Shown: positions 48,420 through 57,301 of the stretch, piece after piece
Numbering within the stretch: position 1 is the first letter of the stretch
Layout: each line of letters starts with the position of its first letter
Source of the DNA: Lachnospiraceae bacterium MD308
Lineage (GTDB): Bacteria; Bacillota; Clostridia; Lachnospirales; Lachnospiraceae
DNA: 64,000 nucleotides
Assembly: GCA_010206225.2 (NCBI GenBank)
Contig: VIQU02000015.1
Span: 1-64,000 of the forward strand
Direction: 5' to 3'
The notes under the pieces: model-generated
Told to the model about the DNA's origin: nothing
Databases searched by the model: none
The model's input: the letters and a program-made list of their open reading frames with translations, nothing else
Program-made: the position numbers and the translations under genes

Positions 48420-49787
48420 TTATACCCCTGTTCCTAATGTAAGCTTAACGGTAAAGGTTTTTGATGCGTGCGATACAAAAATCTCTCCGTCCAGAAGACG
48501 TATCATCTTACGGACGCTTTTCAAACCGATATTATTATTGTCTTCGGGAGAATGCTCCTGTTTGACAGCGTTTTCTATCGTAATGGTGAACGTATCCTTT
48601 TTCATGTAGAAGGATATGAGAACCTTTTCTTTTTTGTCCCCGTATTTGAAGATATTTGAAAAAAGGTTGCTAAGTATCCTCTTTATCACGGTCTTATCGC
48701 TTTTGAAACCGGCGGGCGAACTGTCAAGGAAAAGCTCTGTCTGAAAACCGGCGAGTCTGATAAAATCTACATTCTCTTGAAGGCATTGCCTGATGAAATC
48801 TGCGGATATACATGTGATCTCCGGCGTCTCATTTTCTTCTGAGACGAGAGCATATTCAAACATCCGGTCGGTCAGCTCTTTGATGTCTTTTGTCTTTTTG
48901 AGGCATCTGTCCACATATTCCTCAAAAAGCTTTGGATTCTTCTTAAACTTGATAACCTCGAGATAGCCATTCAGTATAGTGAGCGGAGTGCGCAGGTCGT
49001 GGGAGAGGGCGGTAATCAAGTCCTGATTGGCCTGACGGCTCTCCTGTTCTTTCTCAATGTTATCATTCAGAGTCATCCGCATGTTGTTAAGCTCCTTTGC
49101 CAGGATGCCAATCTCGTCGCCTCCAAGGTCTGGGACAGGATGGCTTAAGTCGCCGGAGGACATGACGAGCACTTCACGTTCAAGCGCAAGGATTGATCTT
49201 ATCTTCCGGTTGATAAAAAACAGGACGATAAAGAAGAACAAGAGGACCGAGACAATCAGGCATAGGAGCGCAAACGGGTAGACGACGATCGAGCGCCGGT
49301 AGGTGACGACGAAAGCATTCCCCCTTCCGTTGGAAAATTCCAGCGGGAAATAACGAAAGTCCTCCCCCTCGCCGTCGGTCAGGCGGTACCCCAGATAGAA
49401 GAAGGTAGAAAAGATTCCACTTTCCTCCATGATCTTTGCCGGTCGGCTTGCCCGGTATAATCCGTCATCAGCGCCATAAAATGATATCCCCGTATAATCG
49501 TCCGCCAGATCGAAAAGAGGATCAAGGGCCTGAATCCGTTCTTTGTCATCTTCAGATTCGGGAAGTTCATAATTCTTAGCCTGTTCATAGAGAGCATCCG
49601 TAAGCATGATATCTACTCCATTATGAAAATAAAAATCCGCAAGCCCCAGATAATCTAAAACTCTCCATTTATTCGCCCAGAGCATCCAGAAGAGCCAGAA
49701 GGAAAGCAGCATGGCGCACAGAATCAATACCGCGAACTGTGTGCGCAGCTTCCACCCTGAGATTCGTTCAAATAGTTTCTTAATCAC
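48420..49787 (-). CDS. Sensor histidine kinase with HAMP domain
   Basis: The 455-residue protein has two membrane helices (FAVLILCAMLLSFWLFWMLWA; FALLCLIVSVLLFFFIVLFFI) around a sensor loop of about 125 residues, then HAMP, HisKA (ALSHDLRTPLTILNGYLEVI) and HATPase domains with an N box (ILSNLFSNIFKYGDK). The G1 (ITIENAV) and G2 (NNIGLKSV) regions are weaker than consensus, so kinase output should be confirmed. It overlaps the response regulator gene by eight bases. Confidence 0.9.
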   Translation of the reverse strand: MIKKLFERISGWKLRTQFAVLILCAMLLSFWLFWMLWANKWRVLDYLGLADFYFHNGVDIMLTDALYEQAKNYELPESEDDKERIQALDPLFDLADDYTGISFYGADDGLYRASRPAKIMEESGIFSTFFYLGYRLTDGEGEDFRYFPLEFSNGRGNAFVVTYRRSIVVYPFALLCLIVSVLLFFFIVLFFINRKIRSILALEREVLVMSSGDLSHPVPDLGGDEIGILAKELNNMRMTLNDNIEKEQESRQANQDLITALSHDLRTPLTILNGYLEVIKFKKNPKLFEEYVDRCLKKTKDIKELTDRMFEYALVSEENETPEITCISADFIRQCLQENVDFIRLAGFQTELFLDSSPAGFKSDKTVIKRILSNLFSNIFKYGDKKEKVLISFYMKKDTFTITIENAVKQEHSPEDNNNIGLKSVRKMIRLLDGEIFVSHASKTFTVKLTLGTGV

Positions 49788-50520
49788 ATCGATACCCCCT
49801 TCCCCATATGGTTTTAATCAGAACCGGATTCTTTGCATCTTTTTCGATCTTGCGTCTTAAGTTCCGAATATGCACCATGACTGTGTTATTGGCTCCATAG
49901 TAATATGTCTCGTCCCAGACTGCTTCATAGAGATGCTGCGCAGAGAAGATCTGTCTCCGGTTTTTGATGAGCAAAAGCAGCATGGCGTATTCCGTGGCGG
50001 TCAGGGTAAGCAGCTTTCCTTCTGAGAAAACCTGTTCTTTCTCCTCGTTAATTTCCAGATGGTGATAGGAGATAATTTCGGGAGTGTCCGTATCTGCGTT
50101 CACGTCTTTCCCTGTCTGAGCCGTCTGTGTATCATTCTTTCCCCTGTAGATTTGGTACCTTCGGATCAGTGCTTTGCTCCGGCTGATCAGTTCATTGTAG
50201 GAAAACGGCTTTGCCAGATAGTCATCGCCGCCGCTTGAAAAACCGAGCGTCTTATCGCTGTCTTTTGTGCGTGCGCTTAAGAACAGAATCGGAGCATTGC
50301 TGTTTTTTCGGATTTCGATGCAGGTCTGGTAACCGTTCTTTTCAGGCATCATGATATCAAGGATAATCAGGTCAAAGTCTATACGGCATGCAAGATCAAG
50401 CGCTGTTTTGCCGTCGCTTGCCTCTTCAATTTCAAACCCCTCTCCCTCAAGCAGCACCTGTATGATCTCCCGTATCTCGGGGTTGTCGTCTACAATTAAA
50501 ATGTGTGATTTCTCAGTCAT
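49780..50520 (-). CDS. OmpR/PhoB-type response regulator
   Basis: The 246-residue protein has a receiver domain (ILIVDDNPEIREIIQVLLEGEGF, phosphoacceptor in LIILDIMMPEKNG, K in YLAKPFSYNEL) and a winged-helix domain (LTLTATEYAMLLLLIKNRRQIFSA ... NNTVMVHIRNLRRKIE ... TIWGRGYRCD), joined by an unusually long linker (TQTAQTGKDVNADTDTPEI). The divergent YfhO gene and the TTAAGAA repeats between them suggest it controls both directions. Confidence 0.92.
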   Translation of the reverse strand: MTEKSHILIVDDNPEIREIIQVLLEGEGFEIEEASDGKTALDLACRIDFDLIILDIMMPEKNGYQTCIEIRKNSNAPILFLSARTKDSDKTLGFSSGGDDYLAKPFSYNELISRSKALIRRYQIYRGKNDTQTAQTGKDVNADTDTPEIISYHHLEINEEKEQVFSEGKLLTLTATEYAMLLLLIKNRRQIFSAQHLYEAVWDETYYYGANNTVMVHIRNLRRKIEKDAKNPVLIKTIWGRGYRCD

Positions 50521-50576
50521 CTTTTGTCACCTCTTTTAAGGATTATTCTATCAAATATTGGAGAAATATTCGTTTG

Positions 50577-50619
50577 TTCTTAAGAATTTTTAAGAATTAA
50601 TTTTGGCGTTTCTTAAGAA
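50577..50619. promoter_or_regulatory. TTAAGAA repeats in the divergent RR-yfhO region
   Basis: TTCTTAAGAA occurs at 50577-50586 and again at 50610-50619, with TTTAAGAA at 50589-50596. The first two TTAAGAA half-sites are 10 bases apart, one helical turn, as OmpR-type regulators prefer; the third is 23 bases further. This is a likely response-regulator site. Confidence 0.5.
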
Positions 50620-50675
50620 CTGGAGATTAGAATATGCCAATATCGGGAAAATTCATAAGCAGGAGGTACGTAAGA

Positions 50676-53330
50676 GTGAGCAGAATGAGTATAACGGTTC
50701 CATATTATCTTAGAGAAAGAAATGATCATAGAAAAAAAAGTGCCGGCAGGATGACAGCGTCTGACAAAGCTTATGCTATGCGCCGCGGTATCGAAGCAAA
50801 GCTTATGCTATGCGTATGCGCTTTGCTGATCTGTTGGGTTTTCTGCCTGCGGCATGGGATGTTTGGCTCGAAGGTGGACTGGATCAGTCAGCACAGCGTA
50901 CTGCCGGACTATTTCAGAAGGCAGTTCTATGAGACGGGGAATCTGTTCCCGGAATTCGCCGCCAATATCGGAGGCGGGCAGAATATCTACAACTTCTCTT
51001 ATTATGGGCTTTACAGCCCGGTTATATTGCTGTCTTACTTCTTTCCGTTTGTGAAAATGGCAGATTACTTGATGGCGGCTCAGATCGTGTGCCTTGCGGC
51101 GGCGGGAGTGTTATTATACCAGTGGTTTTTGGGGAGAGGATTTGAGCGGAGGATCAGTTTCCTTACGTCGATTCTGTTTCTGCTGGCCGGACCGATGGTA
51201 TACCAGTCCTACAATCAGATTATGTTTGTTGACTATATGCCCTTTTTGTGCATGGGGTTTCTGGGAGTTGAAAGACATTTTGAAAAGAGGAAGAGCGGAC
51301 TGCTTACAGCCGGTGTATTTCTTATGATCATGACAAGTTTTTATTTCAGTATCGGCGGAATGCTGGCGCTTGGCTTGTATGGACTGCATCGGTATATCGG
51401 AGAGCGCGGGGCAGAGTATGGCGGGGGGTCGGGCAGAAAGGAAAAGAAAGCAGCCGTTTTTGCATTTTTTCAGGAAGGGATTCGGTTCCTTATGCCTTTT
51501 TTCATTGCAGTATGCATGAGCGGCGTGCTGCTGATCCCAACGGCCGCGGCTTTGATGGGAAGGAAGGGAGGCAGTAAGGGAGCGGGGATTACTGCGGCGG
51601 ATCTTTTTCTGCCGGAGTTTTCCGCCGGAAGATTTTTCTATTCCCCCTATGGGATAGGGCTTACGACTTTTGCAGTCACGGCGCTGCTGTCGATGCTGTT
51701 TTTTAAAAGATGGCGGGATCGTGTGCTTGCATGGGGATGCGTGATCGTCCTTACAGTGCCTTTTTTTGCATGGGCGCTCAACGGCGGACTTTATGTGCGG
51801 GATAAGGTGATGATTCCTTTTCTGCCCCTTCTGTGCTATGTGACGGCTTATTATGCAGATCATATGGACGGCATGGGAGAACGGCGGGAGAAAAAAGGGA
51901 ATGTTTTTATGGGAGCGCTTCCTTATGCAGCCGTTTTTGGTATCCTGACGGTTCATTTCATCCGTTCCGGTTTCGGAAGATACGGGAAGCTGCTGCTGGC
52001 GGATGCTGTGATAATGCTGCTTAGCTATGTGCTGTTCTGTATGAGGAAAAATGTACTTTTCCTGCTGATACCGCCGGTGATACTGCTCGCTTTGTTTGGA
52101 AACGCGTACAACATTCAGAAAAACAACTATGTAAGCAGGAAATTTTATGAGGAAGTAACAGACGGAGAGGATGTCTCAGCGATCAGAGAGGCGGTGAAAA
52201 CGGAGAAAGGATTTTACCGGACGGAGCAGCTTGGAACAGAGGATGAGAATGCGGCAAACTTGAACCGGATCTGGGATATGGGGCAGTATGTATCCTCGGT
52301 ATACTCCTCTTTGTATAACGACGATTACCAGCAATTCAGAAAGGCATTCGGCGTGGAACAGCCATACCGCAATTTTCTGATGCAGCCGGCTTTGAAAAAC
52401 CCGGTCTATCAGAGATTTATGGGCGTAAAATATGTGGTGGAAGATGGAAAGCTGCGCGAAAACCGGCTGGCTTCCCCGGTGGCCTATGTGACGGATAAGG
52501 TGATGGAAAAGAAGGAGTATGAACGGATGCATTTCCCGGAAAATCAACTGGCGCTGCTTGATTATGCGGTCGTAAAAGAGGATGGCGCAGCAAAGAAAAA
52601 GAGAGCGGAAAAAAGAGAGGCCGTTCCGGTTCCTGTATCTTTGCCGGCGGAGATTGACTCTGAAAAAAGCCAGACTGTCCGTGTGAATATCCCGGAAAGC
52701 TCTGCTGCTGAAAGCGAGAAAAATAATGGGGCGGAACGAGTGTTGTTTTTGAAGTTCTGCGTAGAAAACCTGCGGCCGTCAAGAGATGTTACGGTCTGGT
52801 TTGAGGGAGAACGCAGTAAGCTGACTGCCGAAGGACATTTTTATTATAATGAAAATACAGTGTTTACTTATGCAGTGCCGGCCGAAGGGAGTAAACGGCA
52901 GGCAGAACTGGTCTTTTCAGCCGGCCATTACCGGATTTCGGATGCGGAATGTTTTATGGGAACCCTTCCGGCGGAAAAAGATGCAAAAGAGCTGTACCAG
53001 TCGGGACTGATCCTCGACAGAGAGCGGACGAAAGGAAATGTGATCGCAGGAAGTGCCGCCGCAAAAAAAGCGGGCTATTTGATCACTACCATTCCTTTTG
53101 ATCAGAACTTTAAAATATTTGTGGATGGAAAAAGCGCTAAGACAGAGAAGGTCAATTCTGCATTTTTGGGGTGCAGGGTGAAAGAAGGGGAGCATGAGAT
53201 TCGGATCGTCTACCATGCGCCGGGAACAGCGGCGGGAAAGGCGGTCTCGGTCATAGGGGTGCTTTTGTTCTGTGCGAACCTCTTTGCTTTTTGCGGTCCG
53301 CAGAACGGATATAAGCAGTGCATCCCGTAA
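50676..53330 (+). CDS. YfhO family membrane protein
   Basis: The GTG at 50676 follows GCAGGAGGTACGTAAGA; the track's 50634 ATG has no site. The 884-residue protein has about 13 membrane helices and the YfhO pattern: DWISQHSVLPDYFRRQFYETGNLFPEFAANIGGGQNIYNFSYYGLYSP near the first loop (acidic residues for lipid-phosphate sugar) and a large C-terminal extracellular domain, ending in one last helix. YfhO relatives transfer sugars to teichoic acids. A basic/acidic linker (AAKKKRAEKREAVPVP) in the outer domain is unusual. Confidence 0.85.
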   Translation: MSRMSITVPYYLRERNDHRKKSAGRMTASDKAYAMRRGIEAKLMLCVCALLICWVFCLRHGMFGSKVDWISQHSVLPDYFRRQFYETGNLFPEFAANIGGGQNIYNFSYYGLYSPVILLSYFFPFVKMADYLMAAQIVCLAAAGVLLYQWFLGRGFERRISFLTSILFLLAGPMVYQSYNQIMFVDYMPFLCMGFLGVERHFEKRKSGLLTAGVFLMIMTSFYFSIGGMLALGLYGLHRYIGERGAEYGGGSGRKEKKAAVFAFFQEGIRFLMPFFIAVCMSGVLLIPTAAALMGRKGGSKGAGITAADLFLPEFSAGRFFYSPYGIGLTTFAVTALLSMLFFKRWRDRVLAWGCVIVLTVPFFAWALNGGLYVRDKVMIPFLPLLCYVTAYYADHMDGMGERREKKGNVFMGALPYAAVFGILTVHFIRSGFGRYGKLLLADAVIMLLSYVLFCMRKNVLFLLIPPVILLALFGNAYNIQKNNYVSRKFYEEVTDGEDVSAIREAVKTEKGFYRTEQLGTEDENAANLNRIWDMGQYVSSVYSSLYNDDYQQFRKAFGVEQPYRNFLMQPALKNPVYQRFMGVKYVVEDGKLRENRLASPVAYVTDKVMEKKEYERMHFPENQLALLDYAVVKEDGAAKKKRAEKREAVPVPVSLPAEIDSEKSQTVRVNIPESSAAESEKNNGAERVLFLKFCVENLRPSRDVTVWFEGERSKLTAEGHFYYNENTVFTYAVPAEGSKRQAELVFSAGHYRISDAECFMGTLPAEKDAKELYQSGLILDRERTKGNVIAGSAAAKKAGYLITTIPFDQNFKIFVDGKSAKTEKVNSAFLGCRVKEGEHEIRIVYHAPGTAAGKAVSVIGVLLFCANLFAFCGPQNGYKQCIP

Positions 53331-53348
53331 GAATATAGTTCATTATTC

Positions 53349-53378
53349 TTGACAGCCGCGTGAAAATAAAGGTAAGAT
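53349..53378 (+). promoter_or_regulatory. Promoter of the RCC1/LRR gene
   Basis: TTGACA and TAAGAT are 18 bases apart, 42 bases before the start codon. Confidence 0.6.
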
Positions 53379-53420
53379 GTAGGTGAAACAAAACGGTTCA
53401 CAAAAATAAAGGAGAAAAGG

Positions 53421-54590
53421 ATGAGAGTAAAAAAGAGGATTGGATTGCTGGCGGGGACGGCGGTTTTCTTTTTATTGGCAGGACTTCTTACCGGGGAAAC
53501 GGCGCAGGCTGCTGAGAAGAGAGTGGTGAAGGTGGCATTGGGCGATACCCACAGTGCGGCGATTACAGAGGATGGAAGTCTCTGGATGTGGGGGCACGGC
53601 ACGGACGGTGAGATGGGAAATAATAACAGCAGTAATATTTCTAATCCAGTAGAAATCATGAAAGGCGTCTCACAGCTCTCTCTGGGCACCTGGGAAAGCG
53701 CCGTGATCAAGAATGACGGAAGTCTCTGGATGAGCGGGAATAATACTTTTATCTCGTTCAGGGAGAAGACCTGGAAGAAGATCGCGGCGGGAGTAAAGCT
53801 TGTAGAGCTTGGAAGTACCCACGCTGCGATGATCAAGAATGACAAAAGCTTCTATACATGGGGAGGAGGATGGAAAGGCCAGCTTGGAGACGGGAGCGGT
53901 AAAAATATAAAGTCTCCTGTCAGAATCAGGATCGGAGAGACGAATCCGGGCACTACAGGCTCCGGCAGCAAACCGTATATCGGAGGAATCCCGGGACAGA
54001 ATAACGGCAGCAAACTTCCAAAGAAAAACAGTACTTTTAAGTATCAGAATATGACATATAAGGTGACAAAGTCCGATGCGAAAAAGGGGACTGCCGCACT
54101 CGTAAAAGGCGATAGTAAGAAGACGGCGGCTTCCGTCCCGGCAGTTGTGAAAAAGAACGGCTATACATTTAAAGTGACGCAGATATCAGGCAAAGCTTTT
54201 TATAAGTACACGAAGCTCAAGAAAATAACACTCGGTAAAAACATTACCAGTATTGGAGCAAAGGCATTTATGGGATGTACGTCTTTGCAGGCTGTGTCTC
54301 TGGATCAAGGACTTATCACCATCGGCGATGCCGCCTTTGGCGGGTGTAAAAGACTGAAAAAACTGGTTGTTCCGGCGAAAGTAAAGACGATCGGAAAAGA
54401 AGCGTTTGCAAAATGCAGTTCGTTGAAGACGATTCAGATCAAATCGACAGTTCTGAAAAAAGTCGGGAAGAAGGCTTTTAGCGGGATACATAAAAAGGCG
54501 GTTATCAAGGTGCCTTCCAAAAAGCTTAAGGCTTATCAGAAGCTGCTTAAAAAGAAAGGACAGGCTTCTACCGTAAAGATTAAAAGGTAA
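53421..54590 (+). CDS. Secreted RCC1-repeat/BspA-like leucine-rich repeat protein
   Basis: AAAGGAGAAAAGG precedes the ATG. The 389-residue protein has a signal peptide (RIGLLAGTAVFFLLAGLLTGETAQA), then three or so RCC1-type repeats (LGDTHSAAITEDGSLWMWGHGTDGEMG, LGTWESAVIKNDGSLWMSG, LGSTHAAMIKNDKSFYTWGGGWKGQLG). A Gly/Ser linker leads to BspA-like LRR_5 units (ITLGKNITSIGAKAFMGCTSLQAVSL, IGDAAFGGCKRLKKLVVP, IGKEAFAKCSSLKTIQI) and a lysine-rich end. There is no sortase motif; the basic tail may bind the wall. The two repeat types in one chain are uncommon. Probably a surface adhesion or binding protein. Confidence 0.82.
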   Translation: MRVKKRIGLLAGTAVFFLLAGLLTGETAQAAEKRVVKVALGDTHSAAITEDGSLWMWGHGTDGEMGNNNSSNISNPVEIMKGVSQLSLGTWESAVIKNDGSLWMSGNNTFISFREKTWKKIAAGVKLVELGSTHAAMIKNDKSFYTWGGGWKGQLGDGSGKNIKSPVRIRIGETNPGTTGSGSKPYIGGIPGQNNGSKLPKKNSTFKYQNMTYKVTKSDAKKGTAALVKGDSKKTAASVPAVVKKNGYTFKVTQISGKAFYKYTKLKKITLGKNITSIGAKAFMGCTSLQAVSLDQGLITIGDAAFGGCKRLKKLVVPAKVKTIGKEAFAKCSSLKTIQIKSTVLKKVGKKAFSGIHKKAVIKVPSKKLKAYQKLLKKKGQASTVKIKR

Positions 54591-54629
54591 CAGTCCGGCC
54601 AGAAGATATTTTTAGAAGGAACGGAATTT

Positions 54630-55172
54630 ATGAAACAGAAAGTGCAGGAATATTTTATCTATTTTATGTTGTATTCAATGATCGGATGGCTCTATGAGGT
54701 CTTTTTGGAAGTCGCAGTGTACCGGTGGGGATTTTCAAACAGGGGGGTATTGTTTGGGCCTTACTGTGTGATTTATGGGACAGGCGCTTTGATCCTGCTG
54801 TGTTCTCTGGGAAAGCTGATGGAAAAACGGATCTATATAGGGAAGGCGTTGGTGACGCCGGTTCTGGTGTTTTTTGGGATCATCGCGGTCACGACCGCAG
54901 TGGAACTGACCGGGAGCTATATTATGGAGGCTCTGACAGGAGGATGGGCGTGGGATTACCGCAGATTTGCTTTTAATTTTGAAGGGCGGATCGCCCTGAA
55001 TCCAAGTGTAAGGTTTGGAATCGGAGGCATGATCTTTTTGTACGTTTTTCAGCCCTTATTCGTCAAGATGACAAAGCGTATGTCTCCAGCGGTACTTCGC
55101 GCAGTCTCTGGGGTTCTTGCGGCGATTTTGGCGGCGGATGGGGCTGTACTGGTAGTGAAAAGTTTTCTGTGA
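54630..55172 (+). CDS. CmpB family putative ABC transporter permease
   Basis: TTAGAAGGAACGGAATTT precedes the ATG. The 180-residue protein has five membrane helices and the CmpB/PF06541 pattern: FMLYSMIGWLYEVFLE, GFSNRGVLFGPYCVIYG, ELTGSYIMEALTGGWAWDY, and the RIALNPSVRFGIGGM block. Despite the name, no ATPase is nearby, and its function is unknown. It follows the RCC1/LRR gene by 39 bases and may share its transcript. Confidence 0.82.
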   Translation: MKQKVQEYFIYFMLYSMIGWLYEVFLEVAVYRWGFSNRGVLFGPYCVIYGTGALILLCSLGKLMEKRIYIGKALVTPVLVFFGIIAVTTAVELTGSYIMEALTGGWAWDYRRFAFNFEGRIALNPSVRFGIGGMIFLYVFQPLFVKMTKRMSPAVLRAVSGVLAAILAADGAVLVVKSFL

Positions 55173-55248
55173 CGGATTTTAGTGACGGATTTCAGGCAAG
55201 AAAGTTCTTGCGCTCTGAACAATAGTATGTTATTTTTGATTTATCAAG

Positions 55249-55272
55249 TCTGCCGGCATTCTTGCCGGCAGA
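55249..55272. repeat. Perfect GC-rich inverted repeat
   Basis: TCTGCCGGCA-TTCT-TGCCGGCAGA has 10-bp arms and a tetraloop. It is 75 bases after the CmpB-like gene. The following AATCAATCTTAAG lacks a proper T run, but the strong stem may still end transcription or protect a 3' end. The rest of 55173-55410 shows nothing else I can support. Confidence 0.6.
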
Positions 55273-55417
55273 ATCAATCTTAAGATATGGGCGGCTTAAG
55301 AAGCTGTCTGATCTTCACGCTTTGATCAAAGCATGATTCCGACATACGGAGAAAAAAGGGAAGGAGGCTTGTGGATGATGGCAGAAATGATTTTCATCTG
55401 TTTATGAAATTTTGCTC

Positions 55418-55446
55418 TTGACAATTAAAAATATTTATAATACTAT
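55418..55446 (+). promoter_or_regulatory. recA promoter
   Basis: TTGACA and TACTAT are 17 bases apart, immediately before the SOS box. Confidence 0.65.
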
Positions 55447-55459
55447 AATAACCATACGA

Positions 55460-55473
55460 CGAACATTCGTTCG
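55460..55473 (+). promoter_or_regulatory. LexA (SOS) box of recA
   Basis: CGAACATTCGTTCG fits the Gram-positive CGAAC-N4-GTTCG palindrome exactly and lies about 14 bases past the -10, where LexA would block transcription. Confidence 0.9.
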
Positions 55474-55495
55474 GAAGCAAGAAGGAGAATTAATT

Positions 55496-56611
55496 ATGGC
55501 AGGTAATGAAAATAAGCAGAAGGCATTGGAAGCGGCAATTGCAAAGTTAGAGAAAGATTTCGGAAAAGGTACGGTTATGAAACTTGGGGATCCGGCGGCG
55601 CAGGTTGTAGTCGAGACGGTTCCCACAGGGTGTTTGAGTCTTGATATCGCGCTGGGTATGGGCGGAGTGCCCAAAGGGAGAGTAGTGGAAGTCTACGGAC
55701 CGGAATCCAGCGGTAAGACAACGGTGGCTCTCCACATGATCTCGGAGGTACAAAAAAGAGGCGGAATTGCCGGATTTATTGATGCGGAGCATGCGCTTGA
55801 CCCGGTATATGCCGGAAATATCGGCGTTGATATCAATGAATTATACATATCACAGCCGGACAGCGGAGATCAGGCATTAGAGATTGCGGAGACAATGGTT
55901 CGTTCCGGGGCTATGGATATTGTCGTGATTGACTCTGTAGCCGCACTGGTACCCCGTCAGGAGATCGAGGGGGATATGGGAGATTCTCATGTGGGGCTGC
56001 AGGCAAGACTGATGTCTCAGGCGCTTCGGAAATTGACTCCTGTAATCAGTAAGTCTAACTGTATCGTGATTTTTATCAACCAGCTTCGCGAGAAGGTAGG
56101 CGTCATGTTCGGCAATCCGGAGACGACGACGGGAGGCAGGGCGCTTAAGTTCTACGCGTCTGTCCGCATGGATGTAAGAAGGATCGAGACGTTAAAGCAG
56201 GGCGGAGAGATGACTGGAAACCGTACAAGGATCAAGATCGTAAAGAATAAGATCGCACCGCCGTTTAAGGAGGCAGAGTTTGATATCATGTTCGGAAAAG
56301 GAATCTCAAAGGAGGGAGATATTCTTGATCTGGCAGTAGGACTTAATCTTGTGAATAAAAGCGGTGCATGGTTTGCCTACAACGGCGATAAGATCGGCCA
56401 GGGACGAGAGAATGCGAAGACGTATCTGGCGGAGCATCCGGAGATCATGAGCGAGCTTGACAAAAAAATCCGTGAGCATTATCAGTTTGACGGCTCAAAG
56501 GAAGACGGCACTGATATAGAGGATGAAACAAAGGCAAAAGCCATGAAGGCGGCGGAAGGCGTGAAGGAGCCGGCCAAGGCCGCGAGAAAACGGACGGCGA
56601 AAGAAGATTAG
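55496..56611 (+). CDS. recA: Recombinase RecA
   Basis: ATG 55496 ([30 protein letters not shown]) follows AAGAAGGAGAATTAATT. The 371-residue protein has Walker A (GPESSGKTT), the loop [22 protein letters not shown], Walker B ([13 protein letters not shown]), and the L1/L2 and MAW regions ([28 protein letters not shown]). A Lys/Ala-rich tail ends it. It forms the ssDNA filament for recombination and triggers LexA cleavage. recX follows after 16 bases, an arrangement common in bacteria. Confidence 0.98.
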   Translation: MAGNENKQKALEAAIAKLEKDFGKGTVMKLGDPAAQVVVETVPTGCLSLDIALGMGGVPKGRVVEVYGPESSGKTTVALHMISEVQKRGGIAGFIDAEHALDPVYAGNIGVDINELYISQPDSGDQALEIAETMVRSGAMDIVVIDSVAALVPRQEIEGDMGDSHVGLQARLMSQALRKLTPVISKSNCIVIFINQLREKVGVMFGNPETTTGGRALKFYASVRMDVRRIETLKQGGEMTGNRTRIKIVKNKIAPPFKEAEFDIMFGKGISKEGDILDLAVGLNLVNKSGAWFAYNGDKIGQGRENAKTYLAEHPEIMSELDKKIREHYQFDGSKEDGTDIEDETKAKAMKAAEGVKEPAKAARKRTAKED

Positions 56612-56627
56612 AGATCGGAGAAATCAG

Positions 56628-57251
56628 ATGGTTATCACGAATATAGAAGCTGTGACGAATGCAAAGTATAAAGTCTATATCGAAGGAAAATATGCATTTA
56701 TCCTATATAAAAAGGAACTTTCCCGCTATCATATTTCGGTTGGATGCGAGTTAGAGGAGACTGTTTACTTAAAGATACGTACGGAGATTGTGGGAAAACG
56801 GGCAAAACTTCGCGCCATGCACCTTCTGAATGATATGGGGAGAACGCAGGCGCAGCTTCGTCAGAAGCTTGAGCAGGATGGCTATAAAGAAGATATGATT
56901 GAGGAAGCGCTTTCCTATGTGAAATCCTTTGGTTATGTCGATGATGAGAACTATGCAAGGGTTTTTATGGAAGGCAGAAAGAATAAAAAAAGCAGAAAAG
57001 AGATGTTTGCCGCCCTTGTGCAAAGAGGGGTTGATAAAGAAGTGATCGAGCGAGTCTTTGAGGAATATTATGAAGAAGACGATGCAAGGAGTGCAATTGA
57101 AAATATTTTAAAAAAGAAGCATTATGATCCCGAAAAGAGCGGCAGAAAAGAGAAAGAGAAGATTTTTGGTTATCTGACGCGAAAAGGTTTTCGGTGCGAG
57201 GATATATTTAGCGTTGCTGAAAAGCTTGACATCTTTGAAAAAACAGTATAA
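56628..57251 (+). CDS. recX: Regulatory protein RecX
   Basis: The ATG has AGATCGGAGAAATCAG before it. The 207-residue protein has three tandem three-helix RecX repeats: RAKLRAMHLLNDMGRTQAQLRQKLEQDGYKEDMIEEALSYV, then KKSRKEMFAALVQRGVDKEVIERVFEEY, and KIFGYLTRKGFRCEDIFSVAEK. It binds the RecA filament and limits it. Confidence 0.93.
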   Translation: MVITNIEAVTNAKYKVYIEGKYAFILYKKELSRYHISVGCELEETVYLKIRTEIVGKRAKLRAMHLLNDMGRTQAQLRQKLEQDGYKEDMIEEALSYVKSFGYVDDENYARVFMEGRKNKKSRKEMFAALVQRGVDKEVIERVFEEYYEEDDARSAIENILKKKHYDPEKSGRKEKEKIFGYLTRKGFRCEDIFSVAEKLDIFEKTV

Positions 57252-57301
57252 AATTTAACTGTTGTATTTGTACAATGAAAACTAAATAAGGAGGTGCTCC
57301 T

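Noticed and set aside
51114-51956. 280-aa antisense ORF inside yfhO
   Set aside because: Antisense to a clear membrane protein; the translation is His/Lys-rich without domains, typical of a shadow.
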